DNA of 60,457 nt from Trebonia sp035571275 (GTDB taxonomy: Bacteria; Actinomycetota; Actinomycetes; Streptosporangiales; Streptosporangiaceae): positions 1 to 60,457 of the forward strand of contig DATMKQ010000245.1 of NCBI GenBank assembly GCA_035571275.1. Reading direction: 5' to 3'. A model generated the notes under the pieces. The model worked only from the letters and a program-made list of their open reading frames with translations, ran no database searches and was not told the DNA's origin. The position numbers and the translations under genes were made by a program. Shown one piece after another: positions 8,830 to 18,496 of the stretch (positions are counted from its first letter, which is position 1; each line of letters opens with the position of its first letter).

Positions 8830-9384
8830 ATGAGCGTCATCGTCATCGAGTTCGTCACACTGGACGGGATCGTGTCCGACCCGGACGGGTCAGAAGGCAC
8901 GACGGGCGGCGGCTGGGCATTCCGGCACGGCCGGGAGGCCGTCGCCGGAGACAAGTTCCGGGTCGGCACCATCATGGACCACGGGGTCCTGGTACTTGGC
9001 CGCAAGACCTGGGAGCTGTTCTCGCACATCTGGCCCGGGCGCGACGACCCGTTCTCGCGGCGGATGAACCGCATACCCAAGCTCGTCGCCTCCCGCACGC
9101 TGACCGATACGTCGGCGTATCCGAACTCTCAGGTCATCAACGGCGACGTCGTTGATGCCGTGCGGCACGAACGCCGCGACGTGATCATCACCGGCAGCCT
9201 GAGCGTCGTGCGGGCGCTGATGGCGCGGGACCTGATCACTGAGTACCGCTGCCTGATCTTCCCCACGGTCCTGGGCACAGGGGAGCGCCTCTTCCCGGCC
9301 GGCACCCCGTCGGCGTACCTGGAGTGCCTGTCCGCCGAGCAGAGCGGCCCCGCCGTTTTCGCGCGTTACGGCAAACCCGAATAG
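8830..9384 (+). CDS. Dihydrofolate reductase family protein (RibD C-terminal-like)
   Basis: A 184-residue protein of the RibD-C/DHFR-like reductase superfamily. The N-terminus VIVIEFVTLDGIVSDPDGSE is typical, followed by the nucleotide-binding segment LVLGRKTWELFSHIWPG and DVIITGSLSVVRALM. These enzymes are NAD(P)H-dependent and many are of unknown substrate. AGAAGGGAAACTC precedes ATG 8830. The gene stands alone and converges on glutamate decarboxylase. True folate reductase activity is not implied. Confidence 0.85.
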   Translation: MSVIVIEFVTLDGIVSDPDGSEGTTGGGWAFRHGREAVAGDKFRVGTIMDHGVLVLGRKTWELFSHIWPGRDDPFSRRMNRIPKLVASRTLTDTSAYPNSQVINGDVVDAVRHERRDVIITGSLSVVRALMARDLITEYRCLIFPTVLGTGERLFPAGTPSAYLECLSAEQSGPAVFARYGKPE

Positions 9385-9425
9385 GTCAGTTCGAACGCCG
9401 CCCGGCCCTGCCCGGGCACAGCGCG

Positions 9426-10832
9426 TCAGTGGGCGAACGACTGGCGTTTCTTTTGGAGCTCCGGGGGCATCTGGGTTTGCGGGTGGTGCTCGAGGACGTT
9501 CAGGTGCATCCGGAAGTCGTCGAGGAGCAGGCTGGCCAGGTCCATGCTGAACCCGTTCCGTATCACGATCCGCATCACGGCCATGTCGGTGAGGTTGTCG
9601 GGGAACGTGTAGGCCGGGACCTGCCAGCCGCGCATCCGCAGCCGTTCTGAGAGGTCGTACACCGAGTAGCTGGTGATGTCGTCGCGCAGCTTGAACGCGA
9701 ACACCGGCAGGTCGCTGCCGTCGCTCAGCAGCTCGAACTGGCCGATCTTGGCGATCTCCGACGACAGGTACAGCGCGATGTCCTGGCAGGTCTGCTGGAC
9801 GTGCTTGAACCCGGTGAACCCGAGCCGGACGAAGTTGTAGTACTGCGCGGCGACCTGCGCGCCCGGCCGGGAGAAGTTCAGCGCGAACGTCGGCATCTCC
9901 CCGCCCAGGTAGTTGACCTTGAAGATGAGGTCTTCTGGCAGGCACGCCGTATCCCGCCATACGACCCAGCCCACGCCGGGGTAGACGAGCCCGTACTTGT
10001 GTCCCGAGGTGTTGATCGACGACACCCGCGGCACCCGGAAGTCCCATTCGATGTCAGGCTGCAGGAACGGTGCGACGAACCCGCCGGACGCGCCGTCCAC
10101 GTGGATCGGAACATCGAAGCCCTTGTCCGCGTGCAGAGCGTCGAGCGCGGAGTTGACCTCACTCACCGGCTCGTAGCTGCCGTCCATCGTGGACCCCATG
10201 ATCACGACCACGCCGATGGTGTTCTCGTCGCACTGCGCGGCCGCCTCGGCGGCGCCCAGGTGGTAGCGCCCCGGCACCACCGGCACGTACCGCGGCTCGA
10301 CCTGCCAGTACCGGCAGAACTTCTCCCAGCACACCTGGACGTTGGACCCCATCACGAGGTTCGGCGTGCCCGTGCTCTGTCCGTCGGCCCTGCGGCGCTC
10401 GCGCCACCGCCACAGCAGCGACATCCCGCCGAGCATGCACGCCTCGCTCGACCCGGTGGTCGAGCAGCCGATCGCGTCACCGTGCGTCGGCGCGTTCCAC
10501 AGGCTGCCCAGGATGTTCACGCAGCGCCGCTCGAGCTCGGCGGTCTGCGGGTACTCGTCCTTGTCGATCATGTTCTTGGGGGAGCACTCGGCCATCAGCA
10601 GTTCGGCCTCCGGCTCCATCCACGTGGTGACGAACGTGGCGAGGTTCAGCCGGGCGTTGCCGTCGAGGATGAGCTCGTCGCGTACGATCTGCAGCGCGGT
10701 GCGCGGCAGCACGCCGCGCTCCGGCAGCCGGTAGCGGGGGATCTCGCAGCTCTTCTCGCGGTAGTAAACGGGATTGATGTCGAGTTCGGCATTCGCCTCG
10801 TGGTGCTGGACCTGCCTGTGCAGTGCGGCCAT
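9426..10832 (-). CDS. gadB: Glutamate decarboxylase (PLP-dependent)
   Basis: The 468-residue enzyme converts L-glutamate to GABA plus CO2, consuming a cytoplasmic proton. Family landmarks are PRTALQIVRDELILDGNARLN, CSTTGSSEACMLGGM, the PLP pocket HVDGASGGFVAPF and the Schiff-base lysine SGHK (Lys279), followed by GLVYPGVGW. The length and the short C-terminal tail ending in FAH match bacterial GadB. No glutamate/GABA antiporter is adjacent, so a dedicated acid-resistance pair is not visible here. Promoter region 10833-10980 is shared with a divergent gene. Confidence 0.95.
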   Translation of the reverse strand: MAALHRQVQHHEANAELDINPVYYREKSCEIPRYRLPERGVLPRTALQIVRDELILDGNARLNLATFVTTWMEPEAELLMAECSPKNMIDKDEYPQTAELERRCVNILGSLWNAPTHGDAIGCSTTGSSEACMLGGMSLLWRWRERRRADGQSTGTPNLVMGSNVQVCWEKFCRYWQVEPRYVPVVPGRYHLGAAEAAAQCDENTIGVVVIMGSTMDGSYEPVSEVNSALDALHADKGFDVPIHVDGASGGFVAPFLQPDIEWDFRVPRVSSINTSGHKYGLVYPGVGWVVWRDTACLPEDLIFKVNYLGGEMPTFALNFSRPGAQVAAQYYNFVRLGFTGFKHVQQTCQDIALYLSSEIAKIGQFELLSDGSDLPVFAFKLRDDITSYSVYDLSERLRMRGWQVPAYTFPDNLTDMAVMRIVIRNGFSMDLASLLLDDFRMHLNVLEHHPQTQMPPELQKKRQSFAH

Positions 10833-10980
10833 GGCACCAGCGTAACGGTCTGTGAATTCCCGTACTCAGCCGTCTGTCAGGTCGGCCAAATACCTTTAAG
10901 CGGGGGAACCTCGCACCCCGCCGTCGCGTCCAATGACGTGGGGATGACAGGGTGCGCTAGGTTACGGGCGGGAGGCCGAC

Positions 10981-11454
10981 ATGGCGGTGCGAAAACCTCG
11001 TTTTCTTGTTGGCGCAAACCAGTCGGCTCACGGGCTATGGCAAGGAGTGGCCGCGGTGGCGGTCGGCGCCCTCGCCGCGATGGCCGTCGTGCTGCTCGCG
11101 GACCTCGCCTCGCCGCGCGGGACGGGGGCCGCGGTCGCCAAGCCGAGGATTCCCGCGACGGCGGTGGTCGTGAAGTCGTTGCGGTACAACCTGGAGACGC
11201 ACTGCGGCGTCGACGAGGCGCGGATCGACGACAGGTACTTCGAGGCGGTCCACCCGCTCACCGACAGGTCGGGCCAGGCGCCGGCCGGCTGGAAGGACCC
11301 GTACCAGGCGGGCACGATGACGCTGGTCTCGACCGCCGAGGCGGTATTCACCGACCACGCCGGGCACCGCGTGGTGTTCCGGCTGCGTCCGGGCGCGAAG
11401 GCGTTCCGGCACACGTGCGTGGTCCGGCACCAGCCACCTCCCCGGCGCCGCTAA
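10981..11454 (+). CDS. Small membrane-anchored protein of unknown function
   Basis: A 157-residue protein with an N-terminal transmembrane or uncleaved signal segment (VAAVAVGALAAMAVVLLADL, about residues 23-42) and an exported domain of about 110 residues containing two Cys. GGGAGG precedes ATG 10981. It is divergent from gadB. It converges on the repeat protein at 11470, with 15 nt between the genes. Family not recognised. Confidence 0.7.
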   Translation: MAVRKPRFLVGANQSAHGLWQGVAAVAVGALAAMAVVLLADLASPRGTGAAVAKPRIPATAVVVKSLRYNLETHCGVDEARIDDRYFEAVHPLTDRSGQAPAGWKDPYQAGTMTLVSTAEAVFTDHAGHRVVFRLRPGAKAFRHTCVVRHQPPPRRR

Positions 11455-11469
11455 CCCGTACCGCGCTTG

Positions 11470-13857
11470 CTACGGGGATACCGAGCGCAGCCGGTTGTCG
11501 CCGTTGTCCGTCAGCAGCAGGGCGCCCGTGGGGCCCGCGGCTACCGAGGTCGGGCCGGCGAGCGCGGCGCCGGTGGCCGGGCTGGCGTCGCCGGGCACCT
11601 GGGTGCCGCCGCCGGCCACCACGTAGGCATGCCCAGCGGTCATCTGCTGGCGGTAGAACGTGCCGGTCCTGACGGCGACCGCCCACACCACCGCGTCGGC
11701 CGGGTCGGCGAAGAGCACGATGCCTGAGCGGGCGACTGTCACCCCGTCCGGGGAACCGAACTCGGCGTCCGCGGCCGGCCCGCCGCTGCCGGAGAAGCCC
11801 GCCGTGCCATGGCCGGCGATCGTGTAGACGCGCCCGGCGGTCATCTGCTGGCCGTAGAACGTGCCGGTCCTGACCGCCACCACCCGGACCCGGTAATCGT
11901 GGTCGGTGACGATCAGGTTCCCGGCCGCGTCTACCGCGACCCCCTGCGGCCACATGCCGGCATAGGTGGCGAGCCGGCCGTTGCCGTTGAACGCGCGGAG
12001 CCCGTCGCCGGCCACGACATACGTGTGGCCGGCGGTCATCGTCCGGCCGTAGAAGGTGCCGCTGGTGGCGGCGGTCACCGCCACGCGGAACCCGTCCACG
12101 AGCAGTGCGTTGCCGTGGTGGTCGGTGCCGACCGCGCTGGCCTTGGCGCTGACGGCGTAACTGTGACCGGCGATCATGGACTGGCCGAAGAAGCGGCCGG
12201 ACCTGACGGGGATCAGCCGCACCGGCGACCCGCCGATCACGACGTCGCCGCTGCCATCGAGTGCCACGCAGTTGTCGGCCGTGCACCCCGCCCTGGTCAC
12301 GATGTACAGGTTCCCTGCTGTCAGGTGCCTGCCGAAGAACGTGCCGGTCCGAGCCGGGATCGTCAGCACCGTGCCGTTCGAGGTGACGGCGACGTCGCCG
12401 GCGGGGTCTGCGCTGATCGCGTTGGGGGAGCCGATCTGGGCCGAGGTCGCGCGCTGGCCCCATCCGGACAGCCACTGCGAAGACCCGTTCCCGGCCACGG
12501 TGTAGATGTCGCCGGCTGTCATCCGGCGGCCGTAGAAGGTCCCGGACCTTTCCGCGATCACGCGCACCCGGTTGCCGCCGTTGTCAAGGACGACGTTCCC
12601 GTCCCCGTCGATGGAGACCGTGTCGGCCGTCACCTTGGCCCGGGTGGCCGGCCCGCCGTCGCCGGAGAAGCCAGCGAAGCCGGGCAAGGCGCGTGGGCCG
12701 GGCACCCCGGCCACGCGGTAGATGTCGCCGGCCGTCATCTTCTGCCCGTAGAACGTGCCGGTCCTGACCGCCACCACGCGCACCAGGGCGTCGTCGGCGA
12801 TCACCAGGTTGCCCGCGTGGTCGATGGCGACGCCGCCGGGATTTTCCAGGTCTGCCTGGGTGGCAGGCCCACCTCCGCTGGGGAAGCCGTTATAGCCGGG
12901 CACCCCGGCCACGTCGTAAATGTCCCCGGCGGTCATCTTCTGGCCATAGAAGGTGCCGGTGGCGCCGGCGATCACCTGCACGCTGTACTGGAGGTAGTTG
13001 GCTTGGCCGCACGAGCCGCAGCCCGGACCCCCGGCCGCCAGAACGATGTTCCCGGCCCCGTCCATCTGCACCGTGCCGAGCACGGTGCCGAGCCACGCCT
13101 GAGTAGCCGGCCCGCCATCACCGATGGGCAACGAACTGGGTTGTTCGGCTGAGATACCCGCGATGTTGTAGGTGTTTCCCGCGGTCATCTGCTGGCCGTA
13201 GAACGTGCCCGTCCGGGCAGCCAGGACATCTACCGTGGCGCCGTAATAGAAGTCGTTGCCGTAGGTGTAAAACCCTGACCCGTTATTGGCGACCACCAGG
13301 TTCCCCGCGGCGTCCACCGCCACACCCACCGCGGCACCCACGCCCGACATCACCCCGTAGATATGCCCGGCGGTCATCTGCTGGCCGTAGAACGTGCCGG
13401 TCCTGGCGGCCACCACCCACACGGCGCCGTCCGCGATCACCAGGTTCCCGGCGGCGTCGACCGCCGTGCCGCACGCCCCGCCCGTGTATTCGGTATCGGA
13501 GCTGGCGCCGATGCCGGTGCCCGTGGCCGGACCGCCGCTGGTGTCGGGTCCGCCCGCGTCGTTGCCCGCCACGGTGGCCAGCACACCGGTGGCCGCGCTC
13601 ACGCGGCGCACGAAGTTGTCTTCGCCGATGTACACGTAGCCGTGCGCGTAGTGCACATCGCACGGGGACAGCGTGTACGACGTCGCGGGTCCTGGGCCGC
13701 CTGGTCCGCCGGCGATCGTGGAGATGATGCCGCCGGGCTTAGCGGCGGGTGATGTCCCCGTCGCCGCGGCGCTCGCGGGCCCGGCCAGGCCGGACGCGGC
13801 CAGCGCCAGGCCCGCCAGGACAGCGCACGCGAGTCGTACCGGATGACTGGTTCTCAT
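11470..13857 (-). CDS. Secreted repeat protein (GTFYGQ-type, NHL/propeller-like), copy 1
   Basis: A 795-residue exported protein: Sec signal peptide (RLACAVLAGLALAASGLAGPASA) then about ten repeats of 60-75 residues. Each carries a variant of TGTFYGQQMTAG-x-x-Y-x-VAG, an acidic Gly-rich turn (GDGGPAT) and DAAGNLVIAD. The last motif is the NHL/SMP-30 blade signature, so a beta-propeller with one or two domains is likely. No catalytic residues are evident. ATG 13857 follows AAAGGAGAC. It lies 37 nt downstream of a close paralogue and probably shares its transcript. Extracellular binding is an inference. Confidence 0.82.
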   Translation of the reverse strand: MRTSHPVRLACAVLAGLALAASGLAGPASAAATGTSPAAKPGGIISTIAGGPGGPGPATSYTLSPCDVHYAHGYVYIGEDNFVRRVSAATGVLATVAGNDAGGPDTSGGPATGTGIGASSDTEYTGGACGTAVDAAGNLVIADGAVWVVAARTGTFYGQQMTAGHIYGVMSGVGAAVGVAVDAAGNLVVANNGSGFYTYGNDFYYGATVDVLAARTGTFYGQQMTAGNTYNIAGISAEQPSSLPIGDGGPATQAWLGTVLGTVQMDGAGNIVLAAGGPGCGSCGQANYLQYSVQVIAGATGTFYGQKMTAGDIYDVAGVPGYNGFPSGGGPATQADLENPGGVAIDHAGNLVIADDALVRVVAVRTGTFYGQKMTAGDIYRVAGVPGPRALPGFAGFSGDGGPATRAKVTADTVSIDGDGNVVLDNGGNRVRVIAERSGTFYGRRMTAGDIYTVAGNGSSQWLSGWGQRATSAQIGSPNAISADPAGDVAVTSNGTVLTIPARTGTFFGRHLTAGNLYIVTRAGCTADNCVALDGSGDVVIGGSPVRLIPVRSGRFFGQSMIAGHSYAVSAKASAVGTDHHGNALLVDGFRVAVTAATSGTFYGRTMTAGHTYVVAGDGLRAFNGNGRLATYAGMWPQGVAVDAAGNLIVTDHDYRVRVVAVRTGTFYGQQMTAGRVYTIAGHGTAGFSGSGGPAADAEFGSPDGVTVARSGIVLFADPADAVVWAVAVRTGTFYRQQMTAGHAYVVAGGGTQVPGDASPATGAALAGPTSVAAGPTGALLLTDNGDNRLRSVSP

Positions 13858-13894
13858 CGCAGTCTCCTTTTCGCGCGGTCCCGCGCGGCGCTGC

Positions 13895-16261
13895 TTACGG
13901 CGATATCGCACGGAGCCGAATCCCGTCTGTCAGCAGCAGGTCGCCTACGGGGGAGATGGCGATCGAGGCGGGGCTGAGAATGGTACTGGTAGCCGGGCCG
14001 CCATCATCGGGGGCCCGGGTGCCGCCGCCCGCCACTACGTAGATGTGCCCGGCGGTCATCTTCTGCCCGTAGAAGGTGCCGGTCTTCCCCGGCACCGCCC
14101 ACACGACGCCGTTGACGGGGTCGGCGAACAGGACGGTGCCTGACGGGGCGACGGTCACCCCGTCAGGGTGTCCCACGTCGGCGGCAGTGGCGGGGCCGCC
14201 GTTGCCGGAGAACCCGAATATGCCGTAACCGGCGATCGTGTAGATGTGCCCGGCGGTCATTTTCTGCCCGTACATGGTGCCAGTTCTGGCCGCCACCACA
14301 CGGATGCGCGAGATCCAATCGGTCACAATCAGGTTCCCGGCGGCGTCCGCCACGACGTCCTGCGGCTCGATATTGGCCTTGGTGGCCAGCTCGCCGTCAC
14401 CGTTGAACTTGGGCCACCCGGTACCCGCGACGGTATATGTCTCGCCGGCGTACATCGTCTTGCCGTAGAAGGTGCCGGTACCGGCGGCGATCACCTTGAT
14501 CCGGTTGCCGTCCACCAGCAGCGCGTTGCCGTGGCGATCCACCTCGACCGCGGTCGCACTAGCGCTGATGGCGTAGCTGTGGCCGGCGGTCATGGGACGG
14601 CCGAAGAACCGGCCTGATCTGATGGCGATCAGCCGCACCGGCGACCCCGCCATCACGAGGTTGCCGTTGCCGTCGAGCGCCACGCAGTTGTCGGCCGGGC
14701 ACCCGTCCTCGGCGAGCATGTACACGTGCCCGGCGGTCATATGCCTGCCGTAGAAGGTGCCAGTCCTGGCCGGTAGCACCAGCGCCGTGCCGCTCGAACT
14801 GGCGGCGACGTCGCCGGCGGAGTCGGCGCTGATCGAGTTGGGGGAGCCGATCTGGGCCGACAACGCGGGCCCGCCCAACCCGGACAGTCCCTGCGCGGAC
14901 CCGTTCCCGGCCACGGTGTAGATGTAGCGGGCCTTCATCCGGCGGCCATAGAACGTGCCGGACTTTTCCGCGATCACTCGGACCCGGCTGTCGCTGTCGG
15001 CGAAGACCACGTTGCCGGCCCCGTCGATGGTGACCGACACGGCATTCACCTTGGCCCGGGCGGCCGGTCCGCCGTCACCGAAAAAGCCGGCATAGCCGGG
15101 CACCCCGGCCAGGTGATAGATGTCGCCGACGGTCATCTTCTGGCCGTAGAAGACGCCGGTCTTGGCCGCCACCACCCGGACCTGGGAAGAGTCGGCGATC
15201 ACCAGGTTGCCCGCGTGGTCGATAGCAGCGCCCTGAACACTCAGTTCCGCCTTCGGCGCGGGGCCGCCGTTCCCGCTGCTGCCGCCGTTGCCGTCGCCGG
15301 CCACGGTGTAGATGTCGCCGGCGATCATCTTCTGGCCGTAGAACGTGCCGGTGCCGTCCGCGATCACCCGCACCGTGTCAATGATCCAGGGCGCGTCGGG
15401 GTAGGGAGCCCCGTTGCAGCACCCGCCCCCGTCGGCCACGACGATGTTCCCGTACCGGTCCAGCTGTACCGTTCCGAGCACGGTGCCGAGCCACGCCTGG
15501 GTGGCCGGCCCGCCGTCACCGACTGGCCCCGGGTTCGCGACCCCCGCCACCGTGTACACGTGGCCGGCGGTCATCTTCTGTCCGTAGAACGTGCCCGTCC
15601 GGTCCGCCAGCACATTCACCGCAGCGCCGGAGTAGTCGCAGTAGCTGCCGCCGTCGCCGCAGAACCCCCACCCGGTCGCGGCCAGCACCAGGTTCCCGTA
15701 ACGGTCGACCGCCACATCCGCACCGCCGCCCGGCACCTGGTAGATATGCCCGGCCGTCATCCGCTGGCCGTAGAACGTGCCGGTCTTGGCGGCGACCACC
15801 CAGACCCCGCTGGGACGCACGATCACCAGGTTTCCCGCGGCGTCGACCGCCGCCCCGCACGCGTTGCCCACGCTGTCGGTTTCCTCCGCGAAGGAGGTGC
15901 CGCCGATAGCTGTGCCCGTGGCCGGACCGCCGCTGCTCGTGGGCCCGTTCGCGCCGTTGCCCGCCACCGTGGTCAGCACGTCGGTGGCCACGTTCACCGC
16001 GCGGACCAACCCGCCGTCGCCGATGTACACGGAGCCGCGCGCGTAGTGCACGTCGCAGGGGGAGAGGCTGTACGACGTCGCGGGTCCCGGGCCGCCCGGC
16101 CCGCCGGCGATCGTGGAGATGATGCCGCCCCGGTTGGCGGCGGGTGCTGACCCTGCCGGTCCCGCGGCGCTCGCGGACCCGGCGAGACCGACCGCCGCCA
16201 GCGTCAGGCCCGCCAGGGCGGCGCACGCGAGCCGTACCGGATGATTGTTACGCATTGTCAT
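13895..16261 (-). CDS. Secreted repeat protein (GTFYGQ-type, NHL/propeller-like), copy 2
   Basis: A 788-residue paralogue of the downstream gene with the same signal peptide pattern (HPVRLACAALAGLTLAAVGLA) and about ten GTFYGQKMTAG repeats alternating with GNGGPAT and DAAGNLVI blades. Two repeats are degenerate in both copies at the same place (RSGRFFG and TGTFYGRHMTAG), so the whole gene duplicated rather than single repeats. Starts at 16261 (MTMRNN) or 16255 (MRNN) are both possible. The function is unknown. It is the first gene of the pair and is preceded by a repeat-bearing 480-bp upstream region. Confidence 0.82.
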   Translation of the reverse strand: MTMRNNHPVRLACAALAGLTLAAVGLAGSASAAGPAGSAPAANRGGIISTIAGGPGGPGPATSYSLSPCDVHYARGSVYIGDGGLVRAVNVATDVLTTVAGNGANGPTSSGGPATGTAIGGTSFAEETDSVGNACGAAVDAAGNLVIVRPSGVWVVAAKTGTFYGQRMTAGHIYQVPGGGADVAVDRYGNLVLAATGWGFCGDGGSYCDYSGAAVNVLADRTGTFYGQKMTAGHVYTVAGVANPGPVGDGGPATQAWLGTVLGTVQLDRYGNIVVADGGGCCNGAPYPDAPWIIDTVRVIADGTGTFYGQKMIAGDIYTVAGDGNGGSSGNGGPAPKAELSVQGAAIDHAGNLVIADSSQVRVVAAKTGVFYGQKMTVGDIYHLAGVPGYAGFFGDGGPAARAKVNAVSVTIDGAGNVVFADSDSRVRVIAEKSGTFYGRRMKARYIYTVAGNGSAQGLSGLGGPALSAQIGSPNSISADSAGDVAASSSGTALVLPARTGTFYGRHMTAGHVYMLAEDGCPADNCVALDGNGNLVMAGSPVRLIAIRSGRFFGRPMTAGHSYAISASATAVEVDRHGNALLVDGNRIKVIAAGTGTFYGKTMYAGETYTVAGTGWPKFNGDGELATKANIEPQDVVADAAGNLIVTDWISRIRVVAARTGTMYGQKMTAGHIYTIAGYGIFGFSGNGGPATAADVGHPDGVTVAPSGTVLFADPVNGVVWAVPGKTGTFYGQKMTAGHIYVVAGGGTRAPDDGGPATSTILSPASIAISPVGDLLLTDGIRLRAISP

Positions 16262-16742
16262 CTCTTTTCGCGCAGCGATGCGCCCGATGGTTCCGGCGAC
16301 CCCCCTGCGCGCTCGCGAACGCCAGCACGCCTCGCCGTGGCCATCTGAGTCTGCGCTGCACACGATCGCGCGTAAATATGGCTTGATACCGGCGCCGGAA
16401 ATATTAAGAAGAATCGAAGATTTGGTGCCTTTGAGTGAACGGAAACGCAGACGGCGGCAGCTTGGGAGTCGCCACGGTCCGTTCAGAATAAATAAAGAGA
16501 ATTCCCAGAGCGGCGGCGACGACTTCAGCCGCCGGGGGACCAGGACGAGCAGGTCGGCGATGCTGAAGTAGCCCGGTGGCGAGAGCATAACCAAAACGAC
16601 ACTAAATTAGGACGCCAACCGTTGTCGCAGGCAGGAGAAGAGTGGCAGCTTAAAGACGGTCTTTGCCCTACGCTGAGAGCCGCTTGGGGGAGCGAGGCAA
16701 ACAGTGTGACCCAGCGTGCTGGGAGCGGAAGGCCGGGACGGA
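16262..16742. other. Intergenic region, divergent promoters
   Basis: About 480 bp between the secreted repeat protein and the membrane protein. It holds one clear dispersed-repeat copy (16467-16496) and AT-richer stretches (CGGAAATATTAAGAAGAATC near 16398) suitable for promoters. I see no supported gene or RNA. Confidence 0.5.
16467..16496 (-). repeat. Dispersed repeat copy
   Basis: On the minus strand this reads TTTATTCTGAACGGACCGTGG followed by CGACTC. It matches the family consensus through the core and the tail. It lies upstream of the secreted repeat-protein pair. Any partner arm about 60 nt to the right is degenerate. Confidence 0.7.
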
Positions 16743-18476
16743 ATGGCTGTCGAGGGCGATATACGGGGCTCTGTCGACGGGGTCACCGATGTAAGCGAGC
16801 GATCGCGAAGACGCTGGGACTTTTCCTGGGCGCGAAGCCAATGGTTCGCCCCGGTGTGCATCACGGTCGTGGTGCTCGGGTTTTTCGCGCTGTACGTCGC
16901 GAAGGCCTCGCTCATCTGGGTCACTTCCGACGCGTCGTCGAACGTGCTCCAGGCGTGGAGCATGCTGCACGGCAACCCGTTCCTGCACGGGTGGGCGGTT
17001 TCTGACGTGTCGTTCTGGACGACGGAGCTGCCCGAGTACGCGCTCATTGAGCTCTTCTTCGGCGTCAACCCCATAGTCATCTATGTGGCGGCTGGCGTCA
17101 CCTGGACGCTCCTCGTGGTCTTCACGGCGCTGGTCGCCAGGGGTCGCGCCACCGGGCGCGACGGCCTGCTCCGCGCGGCGGTCGCGGCCGGGATCATGCT
17201 GGCGCCGACCTGGGACCACCCGTTCCAGCTCCCGGACCACACGGGAACCATGGTGCCGCTGCTCGTGGTCTGGCTGATCGTAGACCGGGTGCGCGCGCGG
17301 TGGTGGGTGCCGGTCGTGGTCGGCCTGCTGCTGGCCTGGACCCAGATCGCCGACACCCTCGCGGTGTACGAGGGAGCGCTGCCGCTGGCCCTGGCGGGCC
17401 TGCTGCGGATCTACCGGCAGCGGGTGTTCCCGGCCGATCCCGCCGCCAGCCCCCGCCCGGCGCCGCCGCCCGGACGCGGCTGGCGCACGCGGATCCGGGA
17501 CTGGCGCGGGCGATATGGCGACCAGTGGTACGAGCTGGCGCTCGCGGCGGCCGCGGTCATCTCGATCGTCGTCGCGGAGGCGGCGATTTCGGTGATCCGG
17601 CACCTCGGTGGGTTCACCCAGCTGGCGCCGCCGATTATCTTCAACTTCGCCGACACCGTAGGCACGCATCTCGGGATCACGCTGGAGAGCGTGCTGATGA
17701 TCTTCAGCGCCGATTTCTCCAACCAGCATCTCGGGGCGGCCGTCCCCGCGCTTGTCCATCTGCCCGCCGTGGCGCTCGCCATCTGGGGCCTGTGGATCGC
17801 CTGCAGGAGGTTCCCGAGCCGGGACATCGTGGTGCAGGGGATGGTCGTTTCCGTCGCGTTCCTGCTGCTCTCCTACACCTTCGCCCTGAACCCGACCCCG
17901 TTTGGCGGCGCCCACGAAATCGTGGGGGTGCTACCGATGACCGCGGTCCTCGCGGGCAGGCTGCTCGGGCCCAAGCTCGTCAGGGCCAGGCTGCTGCCCG
18001 CGCTGGCGCTCATACTGGCCTGCTGCGTGGGCTCGCTGGTGCACCAGGCGATCCAGCCGCGGGCCCAGAACCCGGTAGCGGGCATCGGCAACTGGCTGCG
18101 CGCCCACCATCTCGACTACGGTTTTTCCGATTACTGGGACTCGAACGAGATCACCGTGCTCACCGAGAACCACGTGCGGGTACGGGCGCTGGCCAGGACC
18201 GTCACCGAGACGCTGGTGCGCAGGCCGTGGGAGTCCGACGCCGCCTGGTACGTCCGCGGCGCGGGCGACGCCCGCTTCTTCATCATCGACCAGAACTATC
18301 TCGGCTGCCCGGACCCGGCGGCCACGCTGAAGTCATGGCAAGTGCAGGCGGCCGCCACGTTCGGCGCCCCCGCGGCGACGTATGACGTGAACGGGGCCCA
18401 GATCCTCGTCTATAACCACAACCTGCTTGACCACCCCATCCGCACGATCAAGCAGGGCTGGCCGGGCGAATGCTGA
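16743..18476 (+). CDS. Polytopic membrane protein of unknown function
   Basis: A 577-residue membrane protein with about ten hydrophobic helices between residues 30 and 430 and a hydrophilic C-terminal domain of about 130 residues. Actinobacterial proteins with this outline resemble GT-C/ArnT-like glycosyltransferase scaffolds. The early loop TSDASSNVLQAWSMLHGNPFLHGW is like those proteins, but no catalytic DxD can be assigned confidently. ATG 16743 is preferred over an in-frame GTG at 16716. It converges on the MFS gene. Confidence 0.7.
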   Translation: MAVEGDIRGSVDGVTDVSERSRRRWDFSWARSQWFAPVCITVVVLGFFALYVAKASLIWVTSDASSNVLQAWSMLHGNPFLHGWAVSDVSFWTTELPEYALIELFFGVNPIVIYVAAGVTWTLLVVFTALVARGRATGRDGLLRAAVAAGIMLAPTWDHPFQLPDHTGTMVPLLVVWLIVDRVRARWWVPVVVGLLLAWTQIADTLAVYEGALPLALAGLLRIYRQRVFPADPAASPRPAPPPGRGWRTRIRDWRGRYGDQWYELALAAAAVISIVVAEAAISVIRHLGGFTQLAPPIIFNFADTVGTHLGITLESVLMIFSADFSNQHLGAAVPALVHLPAVALAIWGLWIACRRFPSRDIVVQGMVVSVAFLLLSYTFALNPTPFGGAHEIVGVLPMTAVLAGRLLGPKLVRARLLPALALILACCVGSLVHQAIQPRAQNPVAGIGNWLRAHHLDYGFSDYWDSNEITVLTENHVRVRALARTVTETLVRRPWESDAAWYVRGAGDARFFIIDQNYLGCPDPAATLKSWQVQAAATFGAPAATYDVNGAQILVYNHNLLDHPIRTIKQGWPGEC

Positions 18477-18496
18477 CCCGCTAGCGGGCACGCGGG

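Noticed and set aside
11600..16100. Regular repeats at DNA level that could suggest CRISPR
   Set aside because: Repeats are long, imperfect and in frame with protein motifs; there are no short spacers of constant length.
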